Positions 1 through 11,847 of a stretch of DNA of 64,000 nt are shown piece after piece (the first letter of the stretch is position 1; each line of letters starts with the position of its first letter). The DNA comes from Phialocephala subalpina. Taxonomy: Eukaryota > Ascomycota > Leotiomycetes > Helotiales > Mollisiaceae. Both the position numbers and the translations under genes were made by a program. The notes below the pieces were generated by a model that was not told the origin of the DNA, did not search any database, and saw only the letters and a program-made list of their open reading frames with translations. The stretch lies in contig FJOG01000005.1 of assembly GCA_900073065.1 (NCBI GenBank), positions 2,083,863-2,147,862 on the forward strand, given 5' to 3'.

Positions 1-174
1 CCTCCTCCTCCTCCTCCTCCTCCTCCTTCTCGTCAACATGGTGATTCGTCTCCCCGTGCTCCTAATGTTGAGCCTCTTTCTCCTCCTGCTCGGAAACGTG
101 GTCCAAGTCACCCCGCTACGAAAGACCGCTGGCAAGGGTATGATGATGGAGATGACGCTGAGAATGAGTTATGA
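1..174 (+). CDS. C-terminal end of an unidentified protein (5' truncated by window edge)
   Basis: The reading frame is open from base 1 to a TGA at 172-174. It starts with nine CCT codons (polyproline), then a basic Ser/Pro-rich stretch with PPARKRG, and ends in an acidic tail DDGDDAENEL. I do not recognise the family. The proline run, basic patch and acidic end would suit a nuclear or RNA-related protein, but that is a guess. The CCT trinucleotide run could vary in length between strains. A second frame starting at an ATG at 38 is also open but reads as a hydrophobic shadow, and I reject it. Polarity is supported by the AT-richer, gene-free DNA that follows the stop. Confidence 0.5.
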   Translation, partial: PPPPPPPPPSRQHGDSSPRAPNVEPLSPPARKRGPSHPATKDRWQGYDDGDDAENEL

Positions 175-1140
175 TATCTGGAACATGGCGTTGTTTGGAT
201 ATGATATAGAGCATTTGCTGAATTTGATGTCGATGGGTTTTTTGTTTGGAGTATAGGAGCCTTTGAAATAAAAAGAGCAACTTGCATAGGTTGAGGGAGG
301 TTTGAGTAATTGTTGGAGCACATGTCGCTTGACAATACAAAAAGCGGAATGGAAAGTGTGGAGGGAGTTTGGGCAGGCATCCGGAGCTCTTGTTGGCTTT
401 GTCTTTCTCAAAACTAGATAGCAGGGACTCCTTGCAGTAGAATGACTGATCTTCACCCTCGTATGATTTTTATCGTGGTCTCCCAACGTTTTGCCCGTGA
501 TTTGTGACTCCTCTCGTTCTTGCATCACTCTTTCTCATTAACAGCATCCACTCAACAAATATATATTGAATCACCAGCCAACCCTTGTCAATGAGAGAGC
601 ATCATACATCTCTTCATCCAATGGTTTTTCGCGGGTAAGTAAGCTCCTTGGACAATTTAAGTATTCATTTCACTCCGTTAGAATAGCGATAAGGATTTTA
701 TCATAGCTGCATCGCATATCATGCTATGTATGTGGCTTCAAAGTTGACGCGCAAAGAACCTTGCAAGCTACATCTTATACTCATGTTATAACCCTGCAAC
801 ACACAGACCTTTCAGAACTCATCCAACATCGCAAGACGTGAGTTTTGGTCAGGGACCAAGGCCAGAAGGTACTTGCATTAATGCAGCTGGATTCGGATCA
901 CGTAAATATACTTGTTGTTCACGAGAGGCTTCATAGGTGGAACCGATAACCCGATCGGCAAGTACCAAAACTCGCTTGGGGAAATACTAAATCTCGCTAG
1001 TTGCGATGCAAAAAAGAGCTAAAAAAAAGAGTGTGTGAACCAGGCGGCTATCTTTCGTAACCGACTGGGCGGCCTGATCATACCGAGATATGATCAAGTC
1101 TCACAAGGCACAATGGGTACAAACCCCAGTGACCCGCAGG
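175..1140. other. Intergenic, no gene seen
   Basis: This is the 3' flank of the first gene, followed by AT-rich sequence with no frame I can support. Short frames on the minus strand between 108 and 528 have no recognisable content. The part from about 950 onward resembles, weakly, the sequence upstream of the second repeat copy near 1,900 (CTCGCTA-rich, then an A-rich tract), so the repeat pair described next may extend further left. Confidence 0.5.
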
Positions 1141-1470
1141 TGGCCTCGAATGTACATTTGTTCTCCCCTGGCTTTGCCCCGACCCGGTTTTAATCCACAG
1201 TTCAGTGGTACAAGGAGTCCGTCAGAAGCCGTTAGGTGACAGTAGCGCCAGTTTCAGGGGGAAACCTGAAGAACCCAGGTTGTGAACAGTATGACATGAA
1301 AGTGTGAAGGTGATTAACAATAATTGTTAACAAGTTTTCTATATGATAGCTAAGCTAGTGAGGATAATGATAAGTGATTTGGTGCTGAAAATTGTTATCA
1401 TTTCAATTTATAGACCACAAAACAGGCGAGCCCAGGAGTTCCCAATTCGGCAAGTGGATTTACCACGTGC
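1141..1470 (+). repeat. Diverged dispersed repeat, copy 1
   Basis: This matches 2040-2370 in the same orientation. Shared blocks include ACAATAATTGTTAA, GATAGCTAAGCTAG, ACAAAACAGGCGAGC and AAGTGGATTTACCACGTGC, in the same order and at similar spacing. Many differences are C/T or G/A transitions. The match stops at the CACGTGC at the right end, giving a sharp boundary. I see no coding content. It is probably a relic of a non-autonomous or terminal portion of a mobile element. Confidence 0.6.
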
Positions 1471-2039
1471 TAATACCTAGCTTCCAGAAGAGTCATCGAG
1501 TCAAGGCTCTTGAGGCTGTCAAGAGACAATCCACTGGAAAATTCGTGATCTACATCTTCGTTTCGAGTTGCAATAGTCTCAAAAGGGTGTTCATTTGCAA
1601 TGCAACGTCTTTCTTTCAAAAGTGAGATATGTCCTTGGCTTCCTGATACTTGCTATGCATGGAGGCCCCTTGTGCCCCGCTGACGCTCTTTCTCCACGCT
1701 CGATCCCTCATACGGCGGTGTTTGTAGCGACGAGAGTACGTATCGCTATGAAAAGTCCACTCACATTTTAGAACTATTGATACCTCTATGGCAGCATCGC
1801 AAGATTGGATCCTAGACACAAGTTATTGCAATCAACTTCGTTGAAATGCGCGTCACGTGGTAAAGAAGAATGATCGGTAGCTTCACAATCGAGAAGTTTG
1901 GTCTTTGCAAAAGCCAAAGGAGCCCGCTAAGGAAGACTCGCTAATTAGCGAGCCGCGAAGAAAAACAACAATAAATTCCAAAAAAGATTTTTAGGCGTCA
2001 AGACCTCTGTCAAGACTCATAAGGACTTTATTGGCCAGG

Positions 2040-2370
2040 GGACGCCTGAAACCTGCCTAGTATGTCACTTGTTCCCCTCTATCTTTGCCCCAAGTCAGCG
2101 CCCCGTTTTTACACGGTGAAGACAGTCCCACAGAAGCCGATTAAGGTGTAAGCATCGCTAGTTTTAGGGGGTTTTGGTGAACAGTGTGACATTGTGCGAT
2201 AACAATAATTGTTAAGAATGGGTTGTTTTTGTTTTTCCAATAATGATAGCTAAGCTAGCGAGGATAACGATAAACTGATTTGTTCCCAATATTTTTACAA
2301 TTTAAATTTATATACTACAAAACAGGCGAGCTCAGGACTTCCCGATTCGGCAAGTGGATTTACCACGTGC
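2040..2370 (+). repeat. Diverged dispersed repeat, copy 2
   Basis: Direct-repeat partner of 1141-1470, with the same order of conserved blocks and the same right-hand end at CACGTGC. The two copies lie about 900 bases apart. They could be the two long terminal repeats of a tiny collapsed element, or two independent insertions. No primer-binding site or coding domain was recognised in the 570 bases between them. Confidence 0.6.
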
Positions 2371-2395
2371 ACACAACCAACCAAATCACCGCTTG

Positions 2396-3508
2396 GGTGA
2401 CTCCCAGCCAAACTATTTCTACTGCAATTGACTCCAGGACGATGACACTGACATCGAAGTTTGGTGGCAGCGCATTTCATACATCATTCTATCAATTCTC
2501 AACAACATGTGGGCGAAACTTGTGCATGGGGCGCAGCTCGAACAAATCATCTGGAGTCTCCCTCGTCCATCCATTTTATGCCTCAGCGCACATTGCAGCA
2601 AATAGCCAACATAATGGGCGCGTCTTTGCGAGTCTGCATGTCCTAGTAATAGTACTATAGGTAGGAATAAGGAGCCCAGCCTTCAGCCAACAGGCCGACG
2701 TACCTCTGGCATTCCAACTCCTGTCAAGCCGTTTGTTGAGAGGCTAATTTTAAAGTTCCAGACCATCAAGGTCATCGACGAGGACGAAAATATCGAGGAT
2801 TAGAAGCTGTCTCTGGCAAGGAAGGCTAGAGTCTTGGGATTTCAGCCTCGCTTTCAAAGTTTGCGGCTAAACAAAGATAATGTTGCAGACAGAATATCGA
2901 CAGCAAAAAGTCAAGACACCAATGGCGCACGCAAAGCAGGATATGCAACATACAATGGGATCTGATTGCAATCGATTGGAGAAGACGACCAAGGGTATGG
3001 CGAGTAGTTCCACGATTCCAATTCTCTTCTGACACCATTTACTTTACTGATTATAGACGATAGTAGGACGAACGTCGAGAACACAAGCAATCGAAACAAC
3101 GCCAAACGTGAGTATCCGATAAGGAGCATGGCAAGCCATAGCGCTGACGAAACAGGCGTTCGGGAGTCGATTACCCTGCTAGAGCTACAAAGCTGGGCCC
3201 GGGCACCCCTACTTGCTGAAGAGGGATCGCACTAGGAAAGATATAGAATGGGGCGAACCCCAGACACCACGAGTTCCTTGAACCCAGGCCTACATTCAAT
3301 CATTTCATTTTCGAATACTCTACGGTCCTTCTACAGTCTACAACAATACGCGCAGTCATCCCTTGCTCTTATGCTAGATCTCGACCCTCTGGTCCACGAG
3401 CGTGCCATCGGCGACTCCAACCATCCTCATCTCGGCGTCAAGGTTATCTGGGGTTATAGACCATCGCCTAGGAATGAACGACGCCAAGTTTCCTCGCTGG
3501 CTGAATAG
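2396..3508 (+). pseudogene. Degraded reading frame with seven internal stops, unknown product
   Basis: One frame reads protein-like from about 2,396 to a final stop at 3,506. It contains internal stops at 2429 (TGA), 2603 (TAG), 2612 (TAA), 2801 (TAG), 2963 (TGA), 3005 (TAG) and 3233 (TAG). Chance would put roughly 17 stops in a frame this long. Every stop is one C-to-T change from CAG, CAA or CGA. Segments such as DIEVWWQRISYII and TPVKPFVERLILKFQTIK look like real protein, but I cannot name the family. The frame follows directly after repeat copy 2. Likely a mobile-element or accessory gene destroyed by RIP-like mutation; chance openness is not excluded. Confidence 0.35.
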
Positions 3509-3537
3509 CGACGAGGGTAAGAAGACTTTCAAGACTT

Positions 3538-3990
3538 GTGATTTGGCACTGCGAAGATCAAGGCACCGGCGCCACCATCATGGTAGCACCAAATTCTCCG
3601 CCCCCCTACTCCTCAACTCCGACTTCGCCAGCCCCAACAACTTCCTCTCCAGCATCGAACACCACCTCCAGCGCAATAACCCCCACAACTGGAGGCTCGC
3701 TCCCTCCGAGGCCCGGCTTACCCACAGCAGAGAGGAAGAAGAAAGAGATGAAAGAGGGGAAGAAAGCGAAGGAGAGGATGCTGGACATCACCAGAGCCAG
3801 TTCAAGGATAGAAATGGGTGTAGACATCGAAGCTGGCGCGCGGTATGGGTACCGTAATGCCTTCGCAGACCTCGTTGGCATAGGCGAAATATCTTCGGGC
3901 TCAACGGTCGATCTATGGTGTTTTTCTACAAGCCGAACATTCTCGATTTCCAATGTTGTACCTTCAATACAGAGAGCCCCCGCATATTGA
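3538..3990 (+). CDS. Hypothetical ORF, possibly the 3' part of the degraded gene upstream
   Basis: A 150-codon open frame. It starts in a Ser/Thr/Pro-rich linker, passes a Lys/Glu-rich segment (ERKKKEMKEGKKAK) and ends in a more ordered part with GVDIEAGARYGYRNAFADLVG. It lies in a different frame from the degraded frame ending at 3508, so if both belong to one gene a frameshift separates them. The overlapping minus-strand frame is Val/Phe-rich and looks like its shadow. I assign no function. Confidence 0.25.
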   Translation: MIWHCEDQGTGATIMVAPNSPPPYSSTPTSPAPTTSSPASNTTSSAITPTTGGSLPPRPGLPTAERKKKEMKEGKKAKERMLDITRASSRIEMGVDIEAGARYGYRNAFADLVGIGEISSGSTVDLWCFSTSRTFSISNVVPSIQRAPAY

Positions 3991-4374
3991 ACACTCCGAG
4001 CAAGCTTGGCATCTATGGAAGGAGCATAACATGAGCTAGGATGCGAAGTTGAGCCTGTTGATGTTTGCGACCAACCAGGGCAATGCCGTCGACTGGCGGT
4101 TGGACATCCATCTAGTCATCTTCGACGAAATCGTCGTGTGATCGCTCGAGGCTTGGTTTAGTGATCGTTGTGATCATGGGATGGGGGATTTTTTATTAAA
4201 GAAGTGAAGCCGGACAATCTTCTGGGTCTTCTAGAGCACCCAGCGGATGAACAAAAAGCAACACTTTACGAGAAAGAAGCGACGCCCCAATGCCGTCAAA
4301 CCCGTCAATAACCGTATCAAATTGCCTGCCGCCTTCCTGTCAGGCCGAGGAATGGGAAATCGGCCGACGAGATG

Positions 4375-4510
4375 GAAATTGCTGTCAATCATCAGCATTT
4401 GTCCCAAACTTCTTTGCCTGACGGGAGGGACTGCTGTCAACCATCAGTACTCGTCTCAACATTCGTTGCTAGGCGGGTGGAGGGACTGTTGTCAACACCC
4501 CTACGTTATC
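4375..4510 (+). repeat. Short degenerate tandem repeat (period about 58 bp)
   Basis: Two and a half diverged copies. TGCTGTCAATCATCAG...CTTTGCCTGACGGG is followed by TGCTGTCAACCATCAG...CGTTGCTAGGCGGG and then a partial TGTTGTCAAC. The stretch from about 4,000 to 5,030 holds no gene I can support; only this repeat stands out. Confidence 0.5.
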
Positions 4511-5033
4511 TCAGAAAAGAAACACATCCCAAGTGTTCGAATTCTTAAATGGATCCGAAAATGCAGCCCGAGACCTCTGGGTGCAAGCAGGGCTGCTATG
4601 GGTGACTTTGGTCGACCACCATTCTTCTCTCCGTCGATGACGGTCTTGGTAGCTCAAATCTGGAGTGATTTGAAATACTTGTAGCTAATCGAGGCAAGGA
4701 ATGAGGGATAGAGAGAAACACAGCACGTGACTGATGACCCGGTGTCCTTGAAGCCGAGGCTTGGATGTCCCAGACGTGGCTGGGACAATGGCAGTAGGAG
4801 ATTGTCATTTGAAATCCCTGAACTGGGGGTGATGTCTTTTTGGCGATTGCCAAGGAAGAACGTTCGAAATTGCATATTAGTAAGAGGTTATCGGTATCAG
4901 TCCTCAATGTCCTTCCGTTTAATTCGACAATTTTCTTCCAAATCGCACGATTAGTGTCCGTTGAGTTTCCAAAGATTTACCTTACGTTTGAACTTCACAT
5001 TGTCTGAAAGCTTCACCGAACTCGAACCCTGCT

Positions 5034-8000
5034 TCAAGGCAAAGTGTTGTTCCAAAGACTCGACACCGTCACCCCACTCACCCACTTCCCACCACTCGTA
5101 TCATTCTTCACCGTGTAACCTATCTCTCTCTTCCCGTCACTTGGCAGCAACCAAAACCCATTGCTATCAAGATTCGCCAGCGTGCCGGCTGGGACATCAA
5201 GCCACACCCAGGCTGCTGCTCCTTTTGTGGCCTCTATCGTGAATTTCTTCGATCCTTCGTCGTATGAAAGCACCAGACCTGGATCTTGCAGCGCGACTTG
5301 AGAGAGATCGAGGGCGTGGAAGATGTATTCGTGTTTGTATGTCTGCGTAATGTCGGAATTCGGTGGCGATCCGGTGGCTGTGACGTTGAGCTTCAGGAAG
5401 GCATTGGTGAGGTTGAAAGGGATGTAATTGGTGTTTGCTTGGTATACCATTGTGGTGTTCAATGCTCCGACTGTGAATGGGACGTCGACGCGGTGTGCTA
5501 AGAGGGATCCATTGTATCCATACCACGCCATTGATGCGGTGCCGCTTGCTTCGCTCCAAAGGTCACTGGTGACATATGCTGTCACATCTCCCGTTGTGTA
5601 GTTCCAGTAGCTAGCGATGATGATGGGCTCGTAGATGTCCTTCGCGACGTAGTGAAGTACTTTCCAGCGACCGTCGTATTCGATGCCCGCCCACGTTGGA
5701 GCCTGCCAAATGTCCTCAAGCTGCCAGTACAATGATCCCAATTGTCTTTCAGGAAGTCCAGATCCACGACGATAATACGTGATTTGGCTTCGATAGAAAT
5801 CCGCCTGAAAGATCTGCGTCGCTAGACACCATGCTGAGAAATTGGTAGTGGCGTCGGCATGGTTTGGAGAGGGGTAGTATTGCTGCACCGCAATTGTCAT
5901 CTCGCCCATTCCCTTGGATGTGTTAAAGAAATTGTCCGTGAAAGGACCACCAGCGGGATAATGATGATTTCGAAGCATGATTGTACTGCTGTTGAAGTGC
6001 AGGTCCTCTGGTGCTACTGCCTGCTCCCATGTCTGCAAGCTTGGCATGGAATGGAACCCGAATTCGTTGGCGAATCGACCGACGGGGTAGGAGGATAGGT
6101 TGAATGCTATGGCGGAGTTGTAATTGTAGTGATCTGTGTCGCCGTATACGGAGTCGTTGGTAGATCTGTTGTTGTAGCGCTCGATCATCGGTATTGGAAG
6201 GGAGAAATTGAGTACAAGATATCCGTTGGTGGTGCTGGATGGGATGTACGAGATTGACTTCGTGTTGGAATAGACGGACGGTAGGAGGACATCGAGGAAC
6301 AATTGCTCGTATTCTCGGCGCCATTGGTCGTTGCCTGGGTCGTGTGCTTCGGCTTCAGGGAGTTCTAGATTCTCAAGCTCGTTTCCACCAGCCCAGAGTG
6401 CGAGAGAAGGGTGGTGATTGACTCTTCGAACGTTGTAGTTCGCCTCCTCTCTGACATTCTCCAGGAATTCCTCATTGACTGGATACAGTGCATCTCCAAA
6501 CTCAAACTCGCTCCAAAGTAGAACTCCCATCTCATCGGCAATATCGTAAAGGAAGTCAGGAGAATATGCCCCACTAGCCCATACCCGAAGCATGTTCTGA
6601 TTGCCATCCACGACAGATTGGAACAGCTGCTTCATCTTTGTCTCCGTGACTCTTGGCCAGAAAGAATCAGGAGGAATGAAATTGGAGCCCTTGGCATAGA
6701 ACTCTTGACCGTTGATCTCGAAATGCCAATTGTTCCCAGGTGCGATTCCTTGAGCAAGTTGGGCATCAGAGATTGGTGTCATGTTCAGCACAATTGTTCT
6801 GAATCCACTTCTCTTCGTCACTGAAGCCAGGATCTTCTCTCCATCAGTGACGGTGATCTTGAAATAGTAGAGATTCTGAGGACCAAGTCCATTTGGCCAC
6901 CACAATTGGCAAGCCTCGCCATCGATGGTCACGCTGGCGGTGATTGTCGAGCCCGAGATCATGACATTATCCAGTGATCCACTCGCTACAGTCTTGTTGT
7001 CCATATCCATGATCTCGATACTCATCGTTGCTGTGCTTGGAACAGTTCCTAGGATATCCAAGCTGGCATTCACAATCCAATTCGCACTCTGATCCGGAGG
7101 TAAGTTGTTCAACTGCCCTTCGCGGTAGATATCCAGTAACGTATTTCGAACATAGAAACCAGAAGACGGTAGCTGAACAACATAAGCAGGCTGCCAGATT
7201 CCAGCAGGTGCAAACGCTGGTCCCCAATCCCAGCCAAAATCACTCTGCTCTTTCCGCATGAATTGACGATTTGGGAATTCGAAGAGACCTTCGACGCTGT
7301 ATGGCCATGTTTCTTGGCCTGGCTCCGCGGCGATGTCGGCTGTGATGTTGATTGCTGAGCCGAAGTTTATGCTCAGTGAGGGAGTGCTGGAGCAGGAGCT
7401 CAATAGCTCGGAGACGTCGAAGTAGTATTGTCGGAATTGGTTGTTGGTGGATGCTACATGCTGGCCGCAAAATGAGATAGACGTGAAGGTATCCAGACCA
7501 TTGAAGAGAAGCCATGTTGATAGTCCACTGCTTGTGTCTCTGCACTTCGTTAGTAAGCGGCTTTCAAGAGCGCATTTGGTCTGTTGGAAAGTTCCTTTGT
7601 CGGAATATGCGAGAGAAGAGACGGGAATCACCTCTTAGAATGGCCCCTCGATGGAGTCACTTGACTACCCCTCCATTGAATTCGAGGCCCAATCTTCCAC
7701 CAGCCCCAAGCACCGGAGAACATCACATCATCACAGCAGCTCTCAAGAAGGAAGGAAGTAACTTACAGCCCACTCAACCCCGCCTCATAAGTCCAATTCA
7801 AATAAGTAACCCATCTCAACTCAAAATCCCCCAGCCCAAAATACGGATCCGGAATCACCCCTGCAGCATACAAATCCAGATGCGCCTGACTCGGCACACT
7901 GCCCGGGACCTTTATACTCTCATTCTGGGGACTGCTCAACGACCATTCCACTGTGCTTAAATCTAGGATATTCGTGCTTTGAGATATCGCTGTTCCTAGG

Positions 8001-8041
8001 AGCAAGGAAGAGGTAAGGGGTGAGAAGGTTGACAGCTTCAT
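5034..8041 (-). CDS. Secreted GH2 beta-mannosidase (mndA-like)
   Basis: Two exons join in phase: 8041-7767 and 7539-5034. The intron has a GTAAGT donor, CTTACTAAC branch site and TGCAG acceptor. The product is 926 residues, close to fungal beta-mannosidase A. It removes terminal beta-1,4-mannose from mannan oligosaccharides outside the cell. A signal peptide (MKLSTF...SLLLGTAISQ) precedes a sugar-binding domain (PDPYFGLGDFELRW), an Ig-like GH2 domain and the TIM barrel. The barrel carries the acid/base Glu in WAGGNELE (about residue 478) and the nucleophile Glu in FANEFGF (about 583). An in-frame ATG at 8098 would add 19 residues, but it lies too close to the TATA-like box at 8119-8126, so 8041 is preferred. 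Many N-glycosylation sequons fit secretion. Confidence 0.93.
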
Positions 8042-8116
8042 TGTGGCAGCGGTGAGGAGGGAGGTGAGATTGAAGAGGGGAGACTGGAGGAACGACATCG
8101 TGACTAGGATCCGATG

Positions 8117-8130
8117 GCCTTATATTGAGG
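8117..8130 (-). promoter_or_regulatory. TATA-like element of the beta-mannosidase gene
   Basis: On the minus strand the sequence reads CAATATAAGG, about 80 bases upstream of the preferred start at 8041. Initiation about 30 bases downstream would place the transcript start near 8090, after the alternative ATG at 8098. Confidence 0.4.
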
Positions 8131-9608
8131 AAAAAAGGGGTTGGGTGAGTTTCTCCTCACGTCAATCTTCCCCGCGTTGAGCGTCGAATAACTGCCGGCG
8201 CCGGGGTGAGAGTGAGAACTGATCACTATTTCATCGACCACATGATGTCACTCATGCTTTGTACCTGAATTGTACCTGGAAATCGTGCTCAGGTGCAGAG
8301 AGTTGGTGCGGAGTCGGTGGCACGTTACAACAACAATGAGAGGTGGGGTTGGCGGATGAAGACGGACTCAAGAGTGGAGGTTGAAGAGATGCTGATTCGT
8401 TGATTTTGGGGGAAGATCGGTGCTGGAATTGGCATTGGAGATCGCAACGTCTCCTTCTGATATTATTTGGGGACAGAAGCATCTCGAGAGAGGCTGCAAC
8501 GGCTTCGGGACGTTCGGGAGGCTTTTCGAGGTTGTGGTCTCGATGAATTTGAGGCTGTTTGGATGAAGAAAGGACTTTGGGAGATGTGGCTTGTTTTGTG
8601 GCTGAAGTGAAATGAAATACAAACACGTGATTGTCGTTGAGCTCAAGTTACACGTATTATCGAGAGATCTTGGTTTAGATCTGTACATGTCTGCTCAAAC
8701 TGAAGGATATGAGGCATACAGATAGAGTCTCATTGCTGTTTACCTTGATACAATCAAACATCGACGAAATGAGTTTGCAGTAAATTGTGATGAAGACATG
8801 AGTCTTCCAAGGTTCCCGATCCATCCACTCTTCGATTTCTTTACCCCTTCCAAGGTAGTAGTGGTGGAGTCGATTTAATGTTTCTAACAGGAGCCTGGTG
8901 TAAATAACCTCTGCAACCTCCCCAGAGGAATAACGTCAATACGCCCGAAACTGTTCTCCTACGGATTTGACCCGTAGCACATCGGATACTAGTGAGAGAT
9001 GACAGCGCCTGACGTTTCCACAGAGGTGAGGGTGTCGATGGCAGCTTAGATGATTCTGCTTCGGTGTGGCAAATTTGGAGGTTCATCTTGAAAGGTCAGT
9101 GCTGATGGAAGATGTGTGGGAACCTTGCGTTGTATTTCCTGCACTGGAGAAAATGAGACGAGGTAAGATCTTAATACTCGGCTCACGGAAGTCATTGAAA
9201 GGCAGGAACACGGGCACAAGAACAGAACCAGAACAGCAGACTAGGGTTATGAAGAAACACGAGAAAATGGGGACGCAGATATACCAGGAGATGAAGGAAG
9301 GATACCAAGATAGGCTTCGCCAAACTTTGGACGTCTCAGCAAACTGCTGCGCACCTAAAATCAGAATCGCTTTTCGAGAATTCCCTCTCTAGTAGGCATA
9401 GTTTATCCCTCCATTATGCATTTATGGTGTGATGTACAGACATACAAAGAAAAGTTGTTGCAGGATATGTGCAAATACAACATGAAGCGCCCTACATCCA
9501 TGACTTTCTCGTCAATAGATAGGAGTGCTCCACGCCCTGCCACTCATCCTGTTCTTCCCACCCTGCCCCTTCTATGACCTATTTTCACCCCAGACCTAGA
9601 CGAATCGT
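8131..9608. other. Intergenic, no gene seen
   Basis: Upstream region of the beta-mannosidase and 3' flank of the ATP synthase subunit g gene. Frames of 80-120 codons occur on both strands (for example 9066-9392 plus, 8252-8688 minus). None shows a domain, signal peptide or convincing splice context. Confidence 0.5.
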
Positions 9609-10366
9609 TTAATGGTGCTCGCCATGGGTATCGCCTCTGTATCCAACCAGCTTCATTCTACCGATCATCTCACCCACTGTGAAGAATCCCAAGAGCTCAG
9701 CGAACACGACAGCTCCGGATACAACTTGTGTTCTGTTGATATTTCGGATGGTCTGGAGGGCGTTCGCAGGGGTAGCGCTGGGCGCTGATTGCAAGAGTGC
9801 GCTTGGGTTTCGAAAGCTCTTGACAAAGCGTTGGAAGTATGATTGGAAGGTGGAAACAGGACTAGAGGACTTTATCAGTATCCGATTCTTCGATACGGAT
9901 TCTGGGAGAGTATCTTACGGTGGTGTCATCTTCTGTCCTTGGAAAACAATCTTTGAAAGCTCCAATCCAACACGCGCATAGTAGACGGTAGGAGGGATTT
10001 GTCCTGTGGTCTCAGTATCAGCCATTGGGCTCTAGTTTCTCTTCCATTCCAATCCATTGGATCCGGTAAGATCTACTCACGCTCAATAAAGGCAATTAGT
10101 CTTCCAGTCCTTCCTCCAATCTTTCCAAGGGCATTACCCAATCCCTTCGCAGCACCAGTGATAGCCGGTCCAGCGGCAGAGCTGACCCTCGAAAGACCTT
10201 GTGAAGCTTTGCTCTGGAAGTCCGACGCCTTCTCTGATGCTTTCGAAGCGGTATCCTTTGCAGCTTCGGAGGCCTTGCTAGCTGTCGATTCGAAGCGTGC
10301 AGGTGTTCGTCCGAAAGGGAGCTTCGCAGATCGCCGTAAGACGGCGCGTGACACGGCCATCGACAT
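9609..10366 (-). CDS. ATP20: Mitochondrial F1Fo ATP synthase subunit g
   Basis: Three exons join in phase: 10366-10081, 10003-9919 and 9861-9609, giving 207 residues. Subunit g sits in the membrane part of the mitochondrial ATP synthase and helps form dimers that shape the cristae. The conserved core runs across the exon joins: RQIPPTVYYARVGLELSKIV, then FQGQKM and TFQSYFQRF. The C-terminal membrane helix (VSGAVVFAELLGFFTVGEMIG) carries a GxxxG-like pattern used for dimerisation. The N-terminus is Arg/Ala/Ser-rich and looks like a mitochondrial targeting sequence. Fungal proteins of this family have an Ala/Lys/Ser-rich extension like the one here (KASEAAKDTASKASEKASD). Longer upstream frames lack an ATG in better context. 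Confidence 0.9.
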
Positions 10367-10679
10367 GTTGAGAGGAGAATGTGCACCCGAGAGGATAAAG
10401 GAAACAATTCTCGAGGTTCGAGAATTCGTGGTGGGCCTGCAATGGGTGATGGATGAAATCGCGCGAGGGTTCAACTTTTTCGGTGGCTCGGGAAGAATAG
10501 GCCAGCTTTTTGGGGGCCTGGGATTTAAGGCGTCAGCTTTGGAGATCAAGCTTCACTGCCGAGCTTCACAATGTTTCTCTCTTCCTGCAACAACTTCATG
10601 GCAAAGCTACGATCGCATTTAACGACTATTCTAAATGCTATTAACACATTTCTAATGCTTCCGACAACCACTCGCCACC

Positions 10680-11847
10680 TCAATCCTCGCTCTTTATCTG
10701 CACCTTAATTGCACCTGTCTTTGGGTTCGCAGCCGTCTCGAAAGCCTTAATAGCATCCTCCAGCTGGAAACGATGGGTAACCAGCTTCTTCAAGTCGATG
10801 ATACCAGCCTGCACCAAGCGGATAGCTCTTGGCCATGTGTTGCAGTATCTGTACTGAAACTGTAGGTCGATTTCCTTCACACTCAGCCTCATGAAAGGAA
10901 TGTTCATCTCGTTCTTTCCCACTCCGATCACGAACACCTTCCCTCCGAACTTCACCGCCCAAATGGCTGCAGACACACTGCTCTCGACCCCAGTACACTC
11001 CAAAGCGACCTTTGGCTCAATGCCTCCGAATGCCTCTACGATACGCTTGGCAGATGCTTCTGCGGATTCCCTCTCGACCTTGAATGTGGTGACGGTCGGA
11101 ACAAGCTTCTTTGCAAACTCCAATCTTCCCTCATCAATATCTGTGATCACCAGTGGACAGGCTCCGGCAGCTTGACAGCACAGGAGAGTGATCAGACCAA
11201 TTGGGCCAGCACCACAAATGAGAACTGGATCTCCAAGCTGGACACCCGACCTCTGCATAGCAGCCAAAGATACACTCAGCGGCTCCAGACACGCCCCATC
11301 CTCGAACGACATATCCCCAATCTTGTGGCACCAGACTGCTGGGTGGTTAACATATCTGCGGAGGAGACCGGGGACTGGAGGAGTGGAGAGGAAGAGAACT
11401 TTATCGCAGCCGTTGTATCGACCTGTGAGGCAGGGTTCGCATTCGCCGCAGATGATGTTTGGTTCGATGGCGACGCGGTCTCCGACTTTGAGATGGGTTA
11501 CTGAAGGGTGGGTTGCTAATATGACGCCCGCGGATTCGTGTCCGAGGATGTGTGTGTCTTCAACGATCATGGGCCCAATGCAGCCAGCGTGCCAGAAGTG
11601 AACATCTGATCTATTGGAGAGTTAGTGAAGTTCCTTCTCTTCAGCTTCATACTGACCCGCAGATACCGGTGCTCTTAATTCCAACAGTAACCTCTCCCGG
11701 CCTCAAAGAGTCTCCTTTCTCAACGCTTTCCAGAGATGGCTCTGCCGCTCCAACCCACAACTCATGCGCTGGGTTCGTGTACACTCCAATATTGGATTTG
11801 GAAACCTTTGCCATAACTGGCAGAACTTCTGTTGCTGAAGGAGCCAT
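10680..11847 (-). CDS. lad1: L-arabinitol 4-dehydrogenase
   Basis: Exons 11847-11657 and 11610-10680 join through a 46-base intron (GTCAGT donor, CACTAAC branch, AATAG acceptor), restoring the catalytic motif [11 protein letters not shown] across the splice. The product is 373 residues, the usual length. It is a medium-chain zinc alcohol dehydrogenase that oxidises L-arabinitol to L-xylulose with NAD in the fungal L-arabinose pathway. Visible are the catalytic zinc ligands (Cys in CGSD, His-Glu in GHESAG), the four structural zinc cysteines ([15 protein letters not shown]), the nucleotide-binding GAGPIG and the acidic NAD-selecting ITDIDEGR. Retained segments such as [15 protein letters not shown] point to LAD rather than xylitol dehydrogenase. 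The cytosolic enzyme links to the plant-wall degrading genes of this window. Confidence 0.9.

Noticed and set aside
1..28. CCT run as a stand-alone microsatellite
   Set aside because: It is in frame with the open C-terminal coding sequence and encodes polyproline, so it is treated as part of that gene.
3606..3953. 115-codon minus-strand frame rich in Val, Phe and Glu
   Set aside because: It is the antisense of a Ser/Thr/Pro- and Lys-rich plus-strand frame and has the composition expected of a shadow.
8098..8098. Earlier ATG for the beta-mannosidase
   Set aside because: It lies only about 20 bases from the TATA-like element and would put extra residues before a good signal peptide; the ATG at 8041 is preferred.
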